This document shows positions 1 through 6,591 of a stretch of 27,292 bases of DNA, piece by piece. Each line of letters begins with the position of its first letter. Position 1 is the stretch's first letter. Position numbers and translations under genes: made by a program. Location: NCBI RefSeq assembly GCF_035270045.1, contig NZ_DATFIP010000029.1, positions 1 through 27,292 on the forward strand, written 5' to 3'. The notes below the pieces were generated by a model that did not search any database, was not told the origin of the DNA, and saw nothing but the letters and a program-made list of their open reading frames with translations. This DNA comes from Salibaculum sp035270045. GTDB lineage: Bacteria; Pseudomonadota; Alphaproteobacteria; Rhodobacterales; Rhodobacteraceae.

Positions 1-725
1 AGTTCGCGCGCCATCTCGACCTCTTCGCGGAGCTTGGCGACGAGGGTTTCGGGCACGTGTTCGTCGAGTTGTGGATCATCCAAGCCGTTGATCTTGATGG
101 ATTCCGCGACCTTGTTTCGGTCGGCGCGGTCCATCAGTTCGAGGCGGTTGTTGAGCATGTCGTAACATCCGACGAAATCGCGGCCCTGGCCGATGGGCCA
201 ACTGGCCGGGGTCACGTCGATGGCCAGATTTTCCTGAATTTCATCAATGATATCAAACGTATCGCGGCTCTCGCGGTCCATCTTGTTGCAGAAGGTCAGG
301 ATCGGCAGATCGCGCAGGCGGCAGACCTCGAAGAGCTTGCGGGTCTGGCTTTCGACGCCCTTGGCGCCGTCGATGACCATCACGGCGGCATCGACCGCCG
401 TCAGCGTGCGATAGGTGTCCTCGGAGAAATCCGAGTGCCCGGGCGTGTCCACAAGATTGAAGCGGAAGTCTTTGAAATCAAAGGACATCGCGGAGGCCGT
501 GACGGAAATGCCCCGGTCCTTTTCCATCTGCATGTAATCCGAGCGCGTGCGCCGCGCTTCGCCCTTGGCGCGGACCTGTCCGGCCATCTGGATGGCCCCG
601 CCATAAAGCAGGAACTTCTCGGTCAGCGTGGTCTTGCCCGCGTCCGGGTGCGATATGATCGCGAAGGTCCGGCGGCGGGCGATTTCCGGGGGCAGGGCCG
701 TGCGGTTCGTGGCGGGGTGTGTCAT
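1..725 (-). CDS. prfC: Peptide chain release factor 3 (partial, 3' end beyond window)
   Basis: RF3 is a translational GTPase that recycles RF1/RF2 from the ribosome after peptide release. The 241 codons present cover the N-terminal G domain. They show the P-loop SHPDAGKTT (about residues 25-33), a switch I region with KDRGISVT, DTPGHSDFSED (G3), and NKMD (G4). The opening MTHPATNR leads directly into this domain, so the ATG at 725 is very likely the start. No clear Shine-Dalgarno precedes it; instead a promoter-like pair ends 6 nt upstream, suggesting a leaderless message. The gene runs off the left edge. It lies 45 nt downstream of the Hint-domain gene on the same strand. EF-G and LepA were considered, but the RF3-typical RSDYMQMEKDRGISVT segment decides the call. 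Confidence 0.95.
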   Translation of the reverse strand, partial: MTHPATNRTALPPEIARRRTFAIISHPDAGKTTLTEKFLLYGGAIQMAGQVRAKGEARRTRSDYMQMEKDRGISVTASAMSFDFKDFRFNLVDTPGHSDFSEDTYRTLTAVDAAVMVIDGAKGVESQTRKLFEVCRLRDLPILTFCNKMDRESRDTFDIIDEIQENLAIDVTPASWPIGQGRDFVGCYDMLNNRLELMDRADRNKVAESIKINGLDDPQLDEHVPETLVAKLREEVEMARE

Positions 726-731
726 GGGGTC

Positions 732-760
732 CCCATAGCCGCTGGCGTGGTGAAGGGCAA
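732..760 (-). promoter_or_regulatory. Candidate promoter of prfC (leaderless geometry)
   Basis: Read on the minus strand, TTGCCC (760-755) and TATGGG (737-732) are separated by 17 nt. Only six bases (GACCCC) lie between the -10-like box and the ATG at 725, so a start about 6-7 nt below the box would fall on or beside the A of the ATG. This is inference from pattern only. Confidence 0.4.
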
Positions 761-770
761 CGCGCCGGGC

Positions 771-1778
771 TCAGGTCGCCGAAGAGGCGCGGCGCAACCG
801 TCCCACGGTATCCGGGCGCCGGACCATGTCCTCCTGCACCTCGTAATCCAGGTGATGGCGCGCCTCGTGGTTCGGCAGCGTCTCGCCCAGCCGGGTGGCA
901 AGCCCGCGGGGCAGTGCGGCGCGGGTCCGGCTGTCGACCAGCAGTGTCTCGGCCGCGATTCCCTCGGCGTAAATGATCTGGTGATCGTCGAAGAGCAGCT
1001 GGAAGTAGTCAACGAAGCCGCCGTCCTGCTGGTAGACGGTTTCGTTGTCGATCAGATGTCGCACCTTCACGAGCACCTCGGCCCGGCCCACGCCGATCTC
1101 GTCGCGGCGCTGGTAGATGAACAGCCTGTGTTCGGGTGATAACAGCAGGTCACGGGTATTGAACAGCGCGCCCGCGCGGATCACCACCGGGGCGAAATCG
1201 CCCACGGCGCGCAGCGTCGTCTCGCCGATCCAGCGGATCTCCTGCGGGCCGCTGTCGCGGGTCAGGACCCGGTCGCCGATCCTGAGCCGTTCGATGGGCA
1301 CCTGCCGACCGGAGGCCAGCGTGATATGGGTGCCGCGGGCAAAGCTGACGAAGGCGACCTCGCCGAAGCGGGCCGGAGCGCTCTCGCGGTCGGCGCCGAC
1401 CAGGCGGTAGTCGCTTTCCGCGCGCAGCGGCGCCAGAGGCAGCAGCAGGACATTGGCGGCCTCGTCCGCCTCGACCTCGACCATCACCAGCGCCTCCAGC
1501 GTCGTGCCGTCCGTGGCCATCAGGGTCAGGCAGCAGTCCAGGTAGAGCGCATTGCCCGGCGTGCCGATCTCCGATCCCGTCTCGATGCGCAGGCACTGGG
1601 CGGCCGTGTCCGAGGAATAGGCCAGTGCCACGCGCCGGGCCTCACGCGACAGCTGATAGACATCGTCCAACACGAGGTCGTCCAGAAACGAGATCGGGTC
1701 GCCCTCGGCGACGCCATCGCTCACGCGGAAGGCCTCGCACGGGAAGACCGGGATCGTGTGACTGGCTGCGGCGGTCAT
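771..1778 (-). CDS. Hint-domain (Hedgehog/intein-like) protein
   Basis: This 335-residue protein has a C-terminal Hint domain of the kind frequent in Rhodobacteraceae, beginning near residue 145 and carrying ERLRIGDRVLTRDSG, IRWIG, LSPEHRLFI and FDDHQIIYAEG. In most such proteins the domain opens with Cys in a CFxxGT-like block. Here the matching block is SFARGT with Ser145, so autoprocessing may use Ser or be lost. Residues 1-140 form an acidic, non-repetitive region without a recognised domain or signal peptide. The start at 1778 is supported by an AGAGG box about 4 nt upstream and a good promoter at 1848-1819. prfC follows 45 nt downstream. The biological role of these proteins is not established; secretion or self-cleavage is only an inference from the fold. 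Confidence 0.85.
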   Translation of the reverse strand: MTAAASHTIPVFPCEAFRVSDGVAEGDPISFLDDLVLDDVYQLSREARRVALAYSSDTAAQCLRIETGSEIGTPGNALYLDCCLTLMATDGTTLEALVMVEVEADEAANVLLLPLAPLRAESDYRLVGADRESAPARFGEVAFVSFARGTHITLASGRQVPIERLRIGDRVLTRDSGPQEIRWIGETTLRAVGDFAPVVIRAGALFNTRDLLLSPEHRLFIYQRRDEIGVGRAEVLVKVRHLIDNETVYQQDGGFVDYFQLLFDDHQIIYAEGIAAETLLVDSRTRAALPRGLATRLGETLPNHEARHHLDYEVQEDMVRRPDTVGRLRRASSAT

Positions 1779-1818
1779 CTGGCCTCTTGAAGTTGTCTGT
1801 GGTGAATTGCGACCTTCT

Positions 1819-1848
1819 TACATAAGGATTGGGGCGAAAGCTGGTCAA
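1819..1848 (-). promoter_or_regulatory. Candidate promoter of the Hint-domain gene
   Basis: Minus-strand TTGACC (1848-1843) and TATGTA (1824-1819) are spaced 18 nt, a close match to the sigma-70 consensus. The predicted transcript would carry a leader of about 35 nt containing the AGAGG ribosome-binding box. Confidence 0.5.
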
Positions 1849-1905
1849 CGGTCGGTCGGATCAATGGCGATTGTATCACAAAGCGGAACGACAGGGAGAA
1901 ATGCG

Positions 1906-2685
1906 ATGGACTACGGAATCCGGGGAAAGCGGGCGCTGGTCTGTGCCTCGTCCAAGGGGCTGGGGCGCGGCTGCGCCGAGGCACTGGCCGAAGCCGGGGT
2001 GAACCTGATCCTCAATGCCCGCGGCGCCGAGACGCTGGAGGCCACGGAAGCAGAGATCCGCGCCGCCCACGGGGTCGAGGTCGCGACGGTGGTCGCGGAC
2101 GTGGCAACGCCGCAGGGTCAGGACAGCGTGATCGCCGCCGCGCAGGGCGTGGATATCCTGGTGACGAATGCGGGCGGCCCGCCGCCGGGCATGTGGACGG
2201 ACTGGGATCGCGACGATTTCATCGCGGCGCTGGACGCCAACATGCTGGCGCCCATCGCTCTGATGAAGGCGCTGTTGCCGAGCATGATGGACAGGGGCTG
2301 GGGCCGTGTCGTCAACATCACTTCGCAATCGGTAAAATCACCGATTCCCGTGCTGGGCCTGTCCAACTCGGCGCGCGCCGGGCTGACGGGCTATGTCGCG
2401 GGCACGGCGCGGCAGGTGGCGCCGCATGGCGTGACGATCAACAACCTTCTGCCCGGCATCCATGCGACCGACCGGGCAGACAGCCTCGACAAGGGGGTGA
2501 GTGAAAGCCAGGGCATTTCCATGGAAGAGGCCCGCGCCCAGCGGCAGGCCACGATCCCCGCCCGGCGCTACGGCACCGCGCAAGAGTTTGGCGCCATGTG
2601 CGCTTTCCTGTGTTCCGACCGGGCCGGGTTCGTCGTCGGCCAGAACATCCTTCTGGACGGTGGCGCGGTGAACGCCACGCTTTGA
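1906..2685 (+). CDS. SDR-family protein, BKR-like, with substituted catalytic residues
   Basis: The 259-residue product has the Rossmann fold of short-chain dehydrogenases. It shows the N-terminal ASSKGLGRG cofactor loop (residues 14-22), TNAGG (87-91), and a C-terminal LLPG segment followed by a typical SDR end (GFVVGQNILLDGG). The usual Ser...YxxxK is altered: Ser140 is kept, but the Tyr and Lys positions hold Ser153 and Arg157 in LSNSARAGL. From memory, a BKR-like SDR subgroup with SxxPIPxLxLSNxxR lacks the canonical tetrad, and this protein fits it. The start at 1906 has AGGGAGA upstream; an overlapping ATG at 1901 is out of frame. It is transcribed divergently from the Hint gene and is followed after 87 nt by an ABC ATPase. 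The substrate is unknown and may not be a simple ketoacyl group. Confidence 0.85.
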   Translation: MDYGIRGKRALVCASSKGLGRGCAEALAEAGVNLILNARGAETLEATEAEIRAAHGVEVATVVADVATPQGQDSVIAAAQGVDILVTNAGGPPPGMWTDWDRDDFIAALDANMLAPIALMKALLPSMMDRGWGRVVNITSQSVKSPIPVLGLSNSARAGLTGYVAGTARQVAPHGVTINNLLPGIHATDRADSLDKGVSESQGISMEEARAQRQATIPARRYGTAQEFGAMCAFLCSDRAGFVVGQNILLDGGAVNATL

Positions 2686-2701
2686 CCTTGTTCCTTGGCC
2701 C

Positions 2702-2730
2702 TTGCCCCCGGGGCGGCAGGTTGCTATCTG
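2702..2730 (+). promoter_or_regulatory. Candidate promoter of the ABC ATPase gene
   Basis: TTGCCC (2702-2707), 17 nt, TATCTG (2725-2730). It lies in the 87-nt gap after the SDR stop and would give the ABC gene a leader of about 36 nt. Confidence 0.4.
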
Positions 2731-2772
2731 CCCCCAGATACCCGATTTTTTCGGTCGGATAACGAGGCGCAG

Positions 2773-3858
2773 GTGGCACTGAAAACCCCAAGGCTGGAGG
2801 TCAGATCCCTGGTGAAATCCTACCAGGGCCGGCGCGTCGTCGACGACGTGTCGCTGTCGGTGCAACCGGGGCAGGTGACCTGCCTGCTGGGCCCTTCGGG
2901 CTGCGGCAAGTCCACGACGCTGCAAATGATCGCCGGGATCGAGATGCAGGACAGCGGCGAGATCTGGGCGGATGGCGCCTTGCTTTGCGACACGGTGCAC
3001 CGCATCCCCCCCGAGGGGCGCGGCATCGGTCTGATGTTCCAGGACTTCGCCCTGTTTCCGCACCTGAGTGTGGCGCAGAACGTGGCCTTCGGCTTGCGTG
3101 GTCCCCGCGGCATCCTGCGTGACCAGGCCGAGGCGCAGCTGGAAAAGGTCGGGATGCTGGCCTATTCCGACAATTACCCGCACGAGCTTTCGGGCGGCGA
3201 GCAACAGCGCGTGGCGCTGGCCCGGGCGCTGGCGCCCAAGCCTTCGATCATGCTGATGGACGAACCCTTCAGCGGGCTCGACAACCGGTTGCGCGACGGC
3301 ATCCGCGACGAAACCCTCGATCTGCTGAAAGAAGCGGGCGCAGCGGTTCTTCTTGTCACGCACGAGCCGGCCGAGGCCATGCGCATGGCCGACGAGATCG
3401 CGCTGATGCGCGACGGGCACATCGTCCAGCGCGGGGCGCCCTACAACATCTACAACACGCCCGTCGACAAGGAGGCCGCGGCTTTCTTCAGCGATATCAA
3501 CGTGATCCGCGGCACCGCGCGCAATGCCCTGGTCGAGACAGCCTTCGGGCAGTTCCTGGCCCCCGGCACCCCCGACGGGACCGACCTCGATATCGTGATC
3601 CGGCCGCAGCACCTGAAGATCGATTTCGACCGCGACGGGCGCGGCCCGAACCCCACCGCCCAGGACGGAACCCCGGCGCGCGGCGTCGTGGAGCGCGCGC
3701 GTTTCATGGGCTCCGAAAGCCTGGTGGAATTCCGCATGGATTACGACGGTTCGCTGCTCAGGGCCGCGGTGCCCTCGGTCTTTCTGCCGAAACCGGGCAC
3801 GGCGCTCTGGCTGATGATCCGGCGCGACCGTTGTTTCGTCTTTCCGCACGTGCCTTGA
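2773..3858 (+). CDS. ABC transporter ATP-binding protein, FbpC/PotA type
   Basis: This 361-residue nucleotide-binding subunit would energise an importer of the iron/spermidine/sulfate (CysA-PotA-FbpC) class. Walker A GPSGCGKST lies at about 40-48. The Q-loop is MFQDFALFPHL, the signature LSGGEQQR, Walker B IMLMDEP and the switch VTHEPAEAM. The last 110 residues form a TOBE-like regulatory domain (DIVIRPQHLKI). I chose the GTG at 2773 because GAGG sits 5 nt upstream and the family's conserved N-terminus starts there. An ATG at 2695 would add 26 unconserved residues and would lie upstream of the candidate promoter. No permease or binding-protein gene is adjacent, so the substrate cannot be inferred; Fe(III) is the closest family guess. 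Confidence 0.88.
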   Translation: MALKTPRLEVRSLVKSYQGRRVVDDVSLSVQPGQVTCLLGPSGCGKSTTLQMIAGIEMQDSGEIWADGALLCDTVHRIPPEGRGIGLMFQDFALFPHLSVAQNVAFGLRGPRGILRDQAEAQLEKVGMLAYSDNYPHELSGGEQQRVALARALAPKPSIMLMDEPFSGLDNRLRDGIRDETLDLLKEAGAAVLLVTHEPAEAMRMADEIALMRDGHIVQRGAPYNIYNTPVDKEAAAFFSDINVIRGTARNALVETAFGQFLAPGTPDGTDLDIVIRPQHLKIDFDRDGRGPNPTAQDGTPARGVVERARFMGSESLVEFRMDYDGSLLRAAVPSVFLPKPGTALWLMIRRDRCFVFPHVP

Positions 3859-4095
3859 ATGCCGCCGACCGGCCTGCGCGGTTGCGTCACACCCGGCCGC
3901 AGCGCGCGCGAATCGCCTGAATGATGCAGTAAGGTTTCCGAGCGCGCCGCCGGACTGGCCGCTTGAAAACCGGCGCCAGCCGGCATTAATCGGACAGACG
4001 TTGCGATTGTGCCTTTCATCGGCGGCCATATGCCCCTAATCCTCGGGGCTGAGTAACACATGCGGGCCCAGCGGCCCTCAGAGCGGAGAGATGAC
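3859..4095. other. Intergenic region between ABC ATPase and tatA
   Basis: This is 237 bases of non-coding sequence. It holds a short CCGGC-gcca-GCCGG hairpin near 3971-3984, with no T-tract behind it, and further down the tatA promoter candidate and leader hairpin. No small ORF with a convincing ribosome-binding site was seen. Confidence 0.4.
4007..4034 (+). promoter_or_regulatory. Candidate promoter of tatABC
   Basis: TTGTGC (4007-4012), 16 nt, TATGCC (4029-4034). It is followed by a GCCCC (4032-4036)/GGGGC (4045-4049) inverted repeat with an 8-nt loop, so the start of the tat message may be structured. Confidence 0.3.
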
Positions 4096-4311
4096 ATGCT
4101 CAACAATATCGGCCTTCCCGGGCTTCTCCTGATTGCCATCGTCGTGCTCGTGCTTTTCGGGCGCGGCAAGATCTCGTCCTTGATGGGCGAAGTCGGCAAG
4201 GGCATCACCGCCTTCAAGAAGGGCGTGGATGACGGCACGAAAGAGCTCGATGCCGAGTCCGACGAGGTGGCAAAGGATGTCACCCCGGAAGACGAAGACA
4301 CCAAAGCCTGA
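4096..4311 (+). CDS. tatA: Sec-independent protein translocase subunit TatA
   Basis: TatA forms the size-variable channel of the twin-arginine translocase in the inner membrane. The 71-residue product has an N-terminal transmembrane helix (about residues 5-20), the Phe21-Gly22 hinge, an amphipathic helix (KISSLMGEVGKGITAFKKG), and an acidic C-terminal tail (DVTPEDEDTKA). Length and layout match TatA. The ATG at 4096 is preceded by GGAGAG about 4 nt upstream; an in-frame ATG at 4060 would add 12 arginine-rich residues not expected before the membrane helix. It is followed by tatB after 14 nt. Confidence 0.96.
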   Translation: MLNNIGLPGLLLIAIVVLVLFGRGKISSLMGEVGKGITAFKKGVDDGTKELDAESDEVAKDVTPEDEDTKA

Positions 4312-4325
4312 TCGGCTGACGCGAG

Positions 4326-4784
4326 ATGCCGGACATTGGCTGGACCGAGCTATTGGTGATCGGAATCGTGGCGCTGATCGTGGTCGGCCCCAAGGATCTT
4401 CCGGGCCTGTTCCGCGCTTTTGGCCGATTCACGGGCAAGATGCGCCGCATGGCGCGCGAGTTTTCCTCGGCCATGAACGCGGCCGCCGATAGTTCCGGCG
4501 TCAAGGACATCGACAAGACGATCCGCGCCGCCGCCAATCCGGCCAAGAGCGCGACCGATGCCGTCAAGAACACCGCGAAATCGGCGATGAAGCCCGGAGG
4601 CGAGACCGAGCGTCTCTCGCAGGAACGCAAGGAGGCCGCCGAGAAGATCCGCCAGAACGCCGCCCGCGTCGCCGAGCAACGCATGGCGCGTGAGGCCGCG
4701 GAGGCTGCCGATTCTTCCGAGGAGCCGGCCGGGGACACCGGCGAGACCGCGCCCGGCACGGGCCCGACGAAGGACAGCGCATGA
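4326..4784 (+). CDS. tatB: Sec-independent protein translocase subunit TatB
   Basis: TatB works with TatC as the receptor for twin-arginine signal peptides. The 152 residues begin MPDIGWTELLVIG, with the conserved Glu8 in the membrane helix and the Gly21-Pro22 hinge. An amphipathic helix (KDLPGLFRAFGRFTGKMRR) and a long charged, Ala/Glu-rich tail follow. That longer tail and the GP hinge separate it from TatA, which has FG. The gene lies 14 nt after tatA, and its end overlaps the tatC start by 4 nt (ATGA), implying translational coupling. Confidence 0.95.
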   Translation: MPDIGWTELLVIGIVALIVVGPKDLPGLFRAFGRFTGKMRRMAREFSSAMNAAADSSGVKDIDKTIRAAANPAKSATDAVKNTAKSAMKPGGETERLSQERKEAAEKIRQNAARVAEQRMAREAAEAADSSEEPAGDTGETAPGTGPTKDSA

Positions 4785-5695
4785 GCACGGGCGACCGCAC
4801 TGGCGACGAGATCGAGGACAGCGCCGCGCCGCTGATCGAGCACCTGACCGAGTTGCGCACGCGGTTGATCCGGTCGGTCATCGCCTTTCTGATCGGCATG
4901 GTGATCTGCTTCACCGTTGCCACGCCGATCTTCAACTTCCTGACCGCGCCGCTGTGCCAGGTCCTGTCCGAGCGCGGGCAGGATTGCGACCTGATCTTCA
5001 TCTCGCCGCAAGAGGGCTTCTTCGTGGCGATCAAGGTCTCGCTGCTGGGCGGTTTCGCCCTGTCCTTTCCGGCCATCGCCCACCAGATGTGGCGGTTCGT
5101 CGCGCCCGGGCTCTACCGGTCCGAACAGGGCGCGTTCCTGCCGTTCCTAGTCGCATCGCCGTTCATGTTCTTCCTGGGGGCGGCCTTTGCCTTTTACGTG
5201 GTCACGCCGCTGGCCTATGATTTCTTCTTGGGGTTCCAGCAGTTCGGGCAGGAAGGCGAGGCCGTTGTCGGCGAGGAGGTCGCCCAAGGCCTTTCCGTGG
5301 TCTTCCAGGGCTCGGCGCAGGAATATTTGAACCTCACGATAAAGTTCATCCTGGCCTTCGGGCTCTGTTTCCAGCTGCCTGTCCTGCTGACGCTGATGGG
5401 CAAGGCCGGCCTGGTCAGTGCCCCCGGGCTGCGGCAGGTGCGCAAATACGCCGTCGTCGCCATCCTCGCGCTGGCGGCCCTGGTGACGCCGCCAGATGTC
5501 ATCACGCAGGTGATCCTTTTCGTGGTGGTCTACGGGCTCTACGAGGTGTCGATCCAGCTGGTCGCCCGGGTCGAGCGCAAGCGCGAGGAAAGGCTGCGGG
5601 CCGAGGGGCTGTGGGTCGATGACGAGGACGACGCGGACGAGAACGAGGCTTCCGGGCGGGATGAGGACGACGCCGGGGAGGACGCGCGGAAGTGA
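4781..5695 (+). CDS. tatC: Sec-independent protein translocase subunit TatC
   Basis: TatC is the multispanning core that recognises twin-arginine signal peptides. The 304-residue protein has the conserved N-terminal HLTELRTRLIRS, six hydrophobic segments, the FVAPGLYRSEQ loop with its conserved Glu, and the C-terminal ALAALVTPPD segment. It is about 45 residues longer than the 258-residue E. coli protein. The excess is a strongly acidic cytoplasmic tail after residue 260 (GLWVDDEDDADENEASG and more). The start overlaps tatB (ATGA) and the end overlaps the DUF815 ATPase start (GTGA). All three tat genes are therefore likely made from one message with the ATPase. Confidence 0.97.
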   Translation: MSTGDRTGDEIEDSAAPLIEHLTELRTRLIRSVIAFLIGMVICFTVATPIFNFLTAPLCQVLSERGQDCDLIFISPQEGFFVAIKVSLLGGFALSFPAIAHQMWRFVAPGLYRSEQGAFLPFLVASPFMFFLGAAFAFYVVTPLAYDFFLGFQQFGQEGEAVVGEEVAQGLSVVFQGSAQEYLNLTIKFILAFGLCFQLPVLLTLMGKAGLVSAPGLRQVRKYAVVAILALAALVTPPDVITQVILFVVVYGLYEVSIQLVARVERKREERLRAEGLWVDDEDDADENEASGRDEDDAGEDARK

Positions 5696-6537
5696 GCCGG
5701 GAGGAGGAGGCTCTGCTGCGTATCGCGGGGGCGCTGGAGCGCATGGCTCCGGCGCCCGTTCCCGCCCCCGATTTCCGCATGGCGCCGGCCTTCGTCTGGC
5801 ACCCGGACCCGGACCGTCTGACCCCGGTGGACGAGGTAAACCGCGTCGAGATCGACCTGCTCGTGGGCATCGACCGGTCCCGCGATACGCTGCGGCGCAA
5901 CACCGTTCAGTTCGCCGGCGGGATGCCGGCCAACAACGCGCTGCTCTGGGGCGCGCGGGGGATGGGGAAATCCTCGCTCGTCAAGGCCGTGCACGAGGCC
6001 GTGGCGCGCCAGCACCCGCAGCTCAAGATCGTCGAGATCCAGCGCGAGGACCTGCCCAGCATCGGGCGGTGCCTGCACTTGCTGCGGGGGCGCGAGGAAC
6101 GCTTCATCCTGTTCTGCGATGACCTGTCCTTTGCCAACGATGATCAGCACTACAAGGCGCTCAAGGCCGTGCTGGACGGTGGTGTCGAGGGACGACCCGA
6201 TAACGTGGTGCTCTATGCCACGTCGAACCGCCGCCACCTGATGCCGCGCGACATGATCGAGAACGAGCGCTCAACCGCCATAAACCCTGCCGAGTCGGTC
6301 GAGGAAAGGGTCTCGCTGTCCGACCGCTTCGGGCTCTGGCTGGGGTTCCACCCCTGCGACCAGGACGATTACCTCGCCATGATCGAGGGCTATTGCGCGG
6401 CCTACGGCGTGACCTTCGACCGTGACAGCCTGCGCGCCGAGGCGATCGAGTGGCAGGCCACGCGGGGCGCGCGATCGGGCCGGGTGGCCTGGCAGTTCTT
6501 CACCGACCTGGCCGGTCGCGAGGGGGTGCGGATATGA
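5692..6537 (+). CDS. DUF815-type AAA ATPase
   Basis: This 281-residue P-loop ATPase matches the DUF815 family of predicted AAA proteins. It shows Walker A GARGMGKSS (87-95), Walker B ILFCDDLSF, a sensor-like YATSNRRHL, and an arginine-rich C-terminal small domain. An N-terminal segment (VNRVEIDLLVGIDRSRDTL) precedes the P-loop as usual in the family. The start is GTG at 5692, overlapping the tatC stop (GTGA), with no alternative that keeps the N-terminus. The biochemical role of the family is not known; the coupling to tatC suggests, but does not prove, a function near protein export. It converges on nlpD, leaving 47 nt between the two stops. Confidence 0.88.
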   Translation: MSREEEALLRIAGALERMAPAPVPAPDFRMAPAFVWHPDPDRLTPVDEVNRVEIDLLVGIDRSRDTLRRNTVQFAGGMPANNALLWGARGMGKSSLVKAVHEAVARQHPQLKIVEIQREDLPSIGRCLHLLRGREERFILFCDDLSFANDDQHYKALKAVLDGGVEGRPDNVVLYATSNRRHLMPRDMIENERSTAINPAESVEERVSLSDRFGLWLGFHPCDQDDYLAMIEGYCAAYGVTFDRDSLRAEAIEWQATRGARSGRVAWQFFTDLAGREGVRI

Positions 6538-6559
6538 CCGACTTTCCGGAAATCCGTTG

Positions 6560-6591
6560 GCCGCTCAGAATCCCGTATTTCTGATCACGGC
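6560..6591. terminator. Weak imperfect hairpin between convergent genes
   Basis: GCCG (6560-6563) and TCAGAA (6565-6570) can pair with TTCTGA (6579-6584) and CGGC (6588-6591). It spans the gap between the DUF815 and nlpD stops and could serve both strands, but it lacks a real T-tract. Confidence 0.25.

Noticed and set aside
57..1139. Long plus-strand ORF of 360 codons
   Set aside because: It lies opposite prfC and the Hint gene, has no recognisable motif, and reads as the antisense of GC-rich codons.
3964..3991. Heat-shock type promoter (CTTGAA ... CATTAAT) before tatA
   Set aside because: CTTGAA is present but the second element fits RpoH consensus poorly, and a -35/-10 pair lies closer to tatA.
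2338..4029. Long minus-strand ORF of 563 codons
   Set aside because: It is antisense to the SDR and ABC ATPase genes, which have clear motifs; its His/Gln/Arg/Gly-rich composition is typical of antisense frames.
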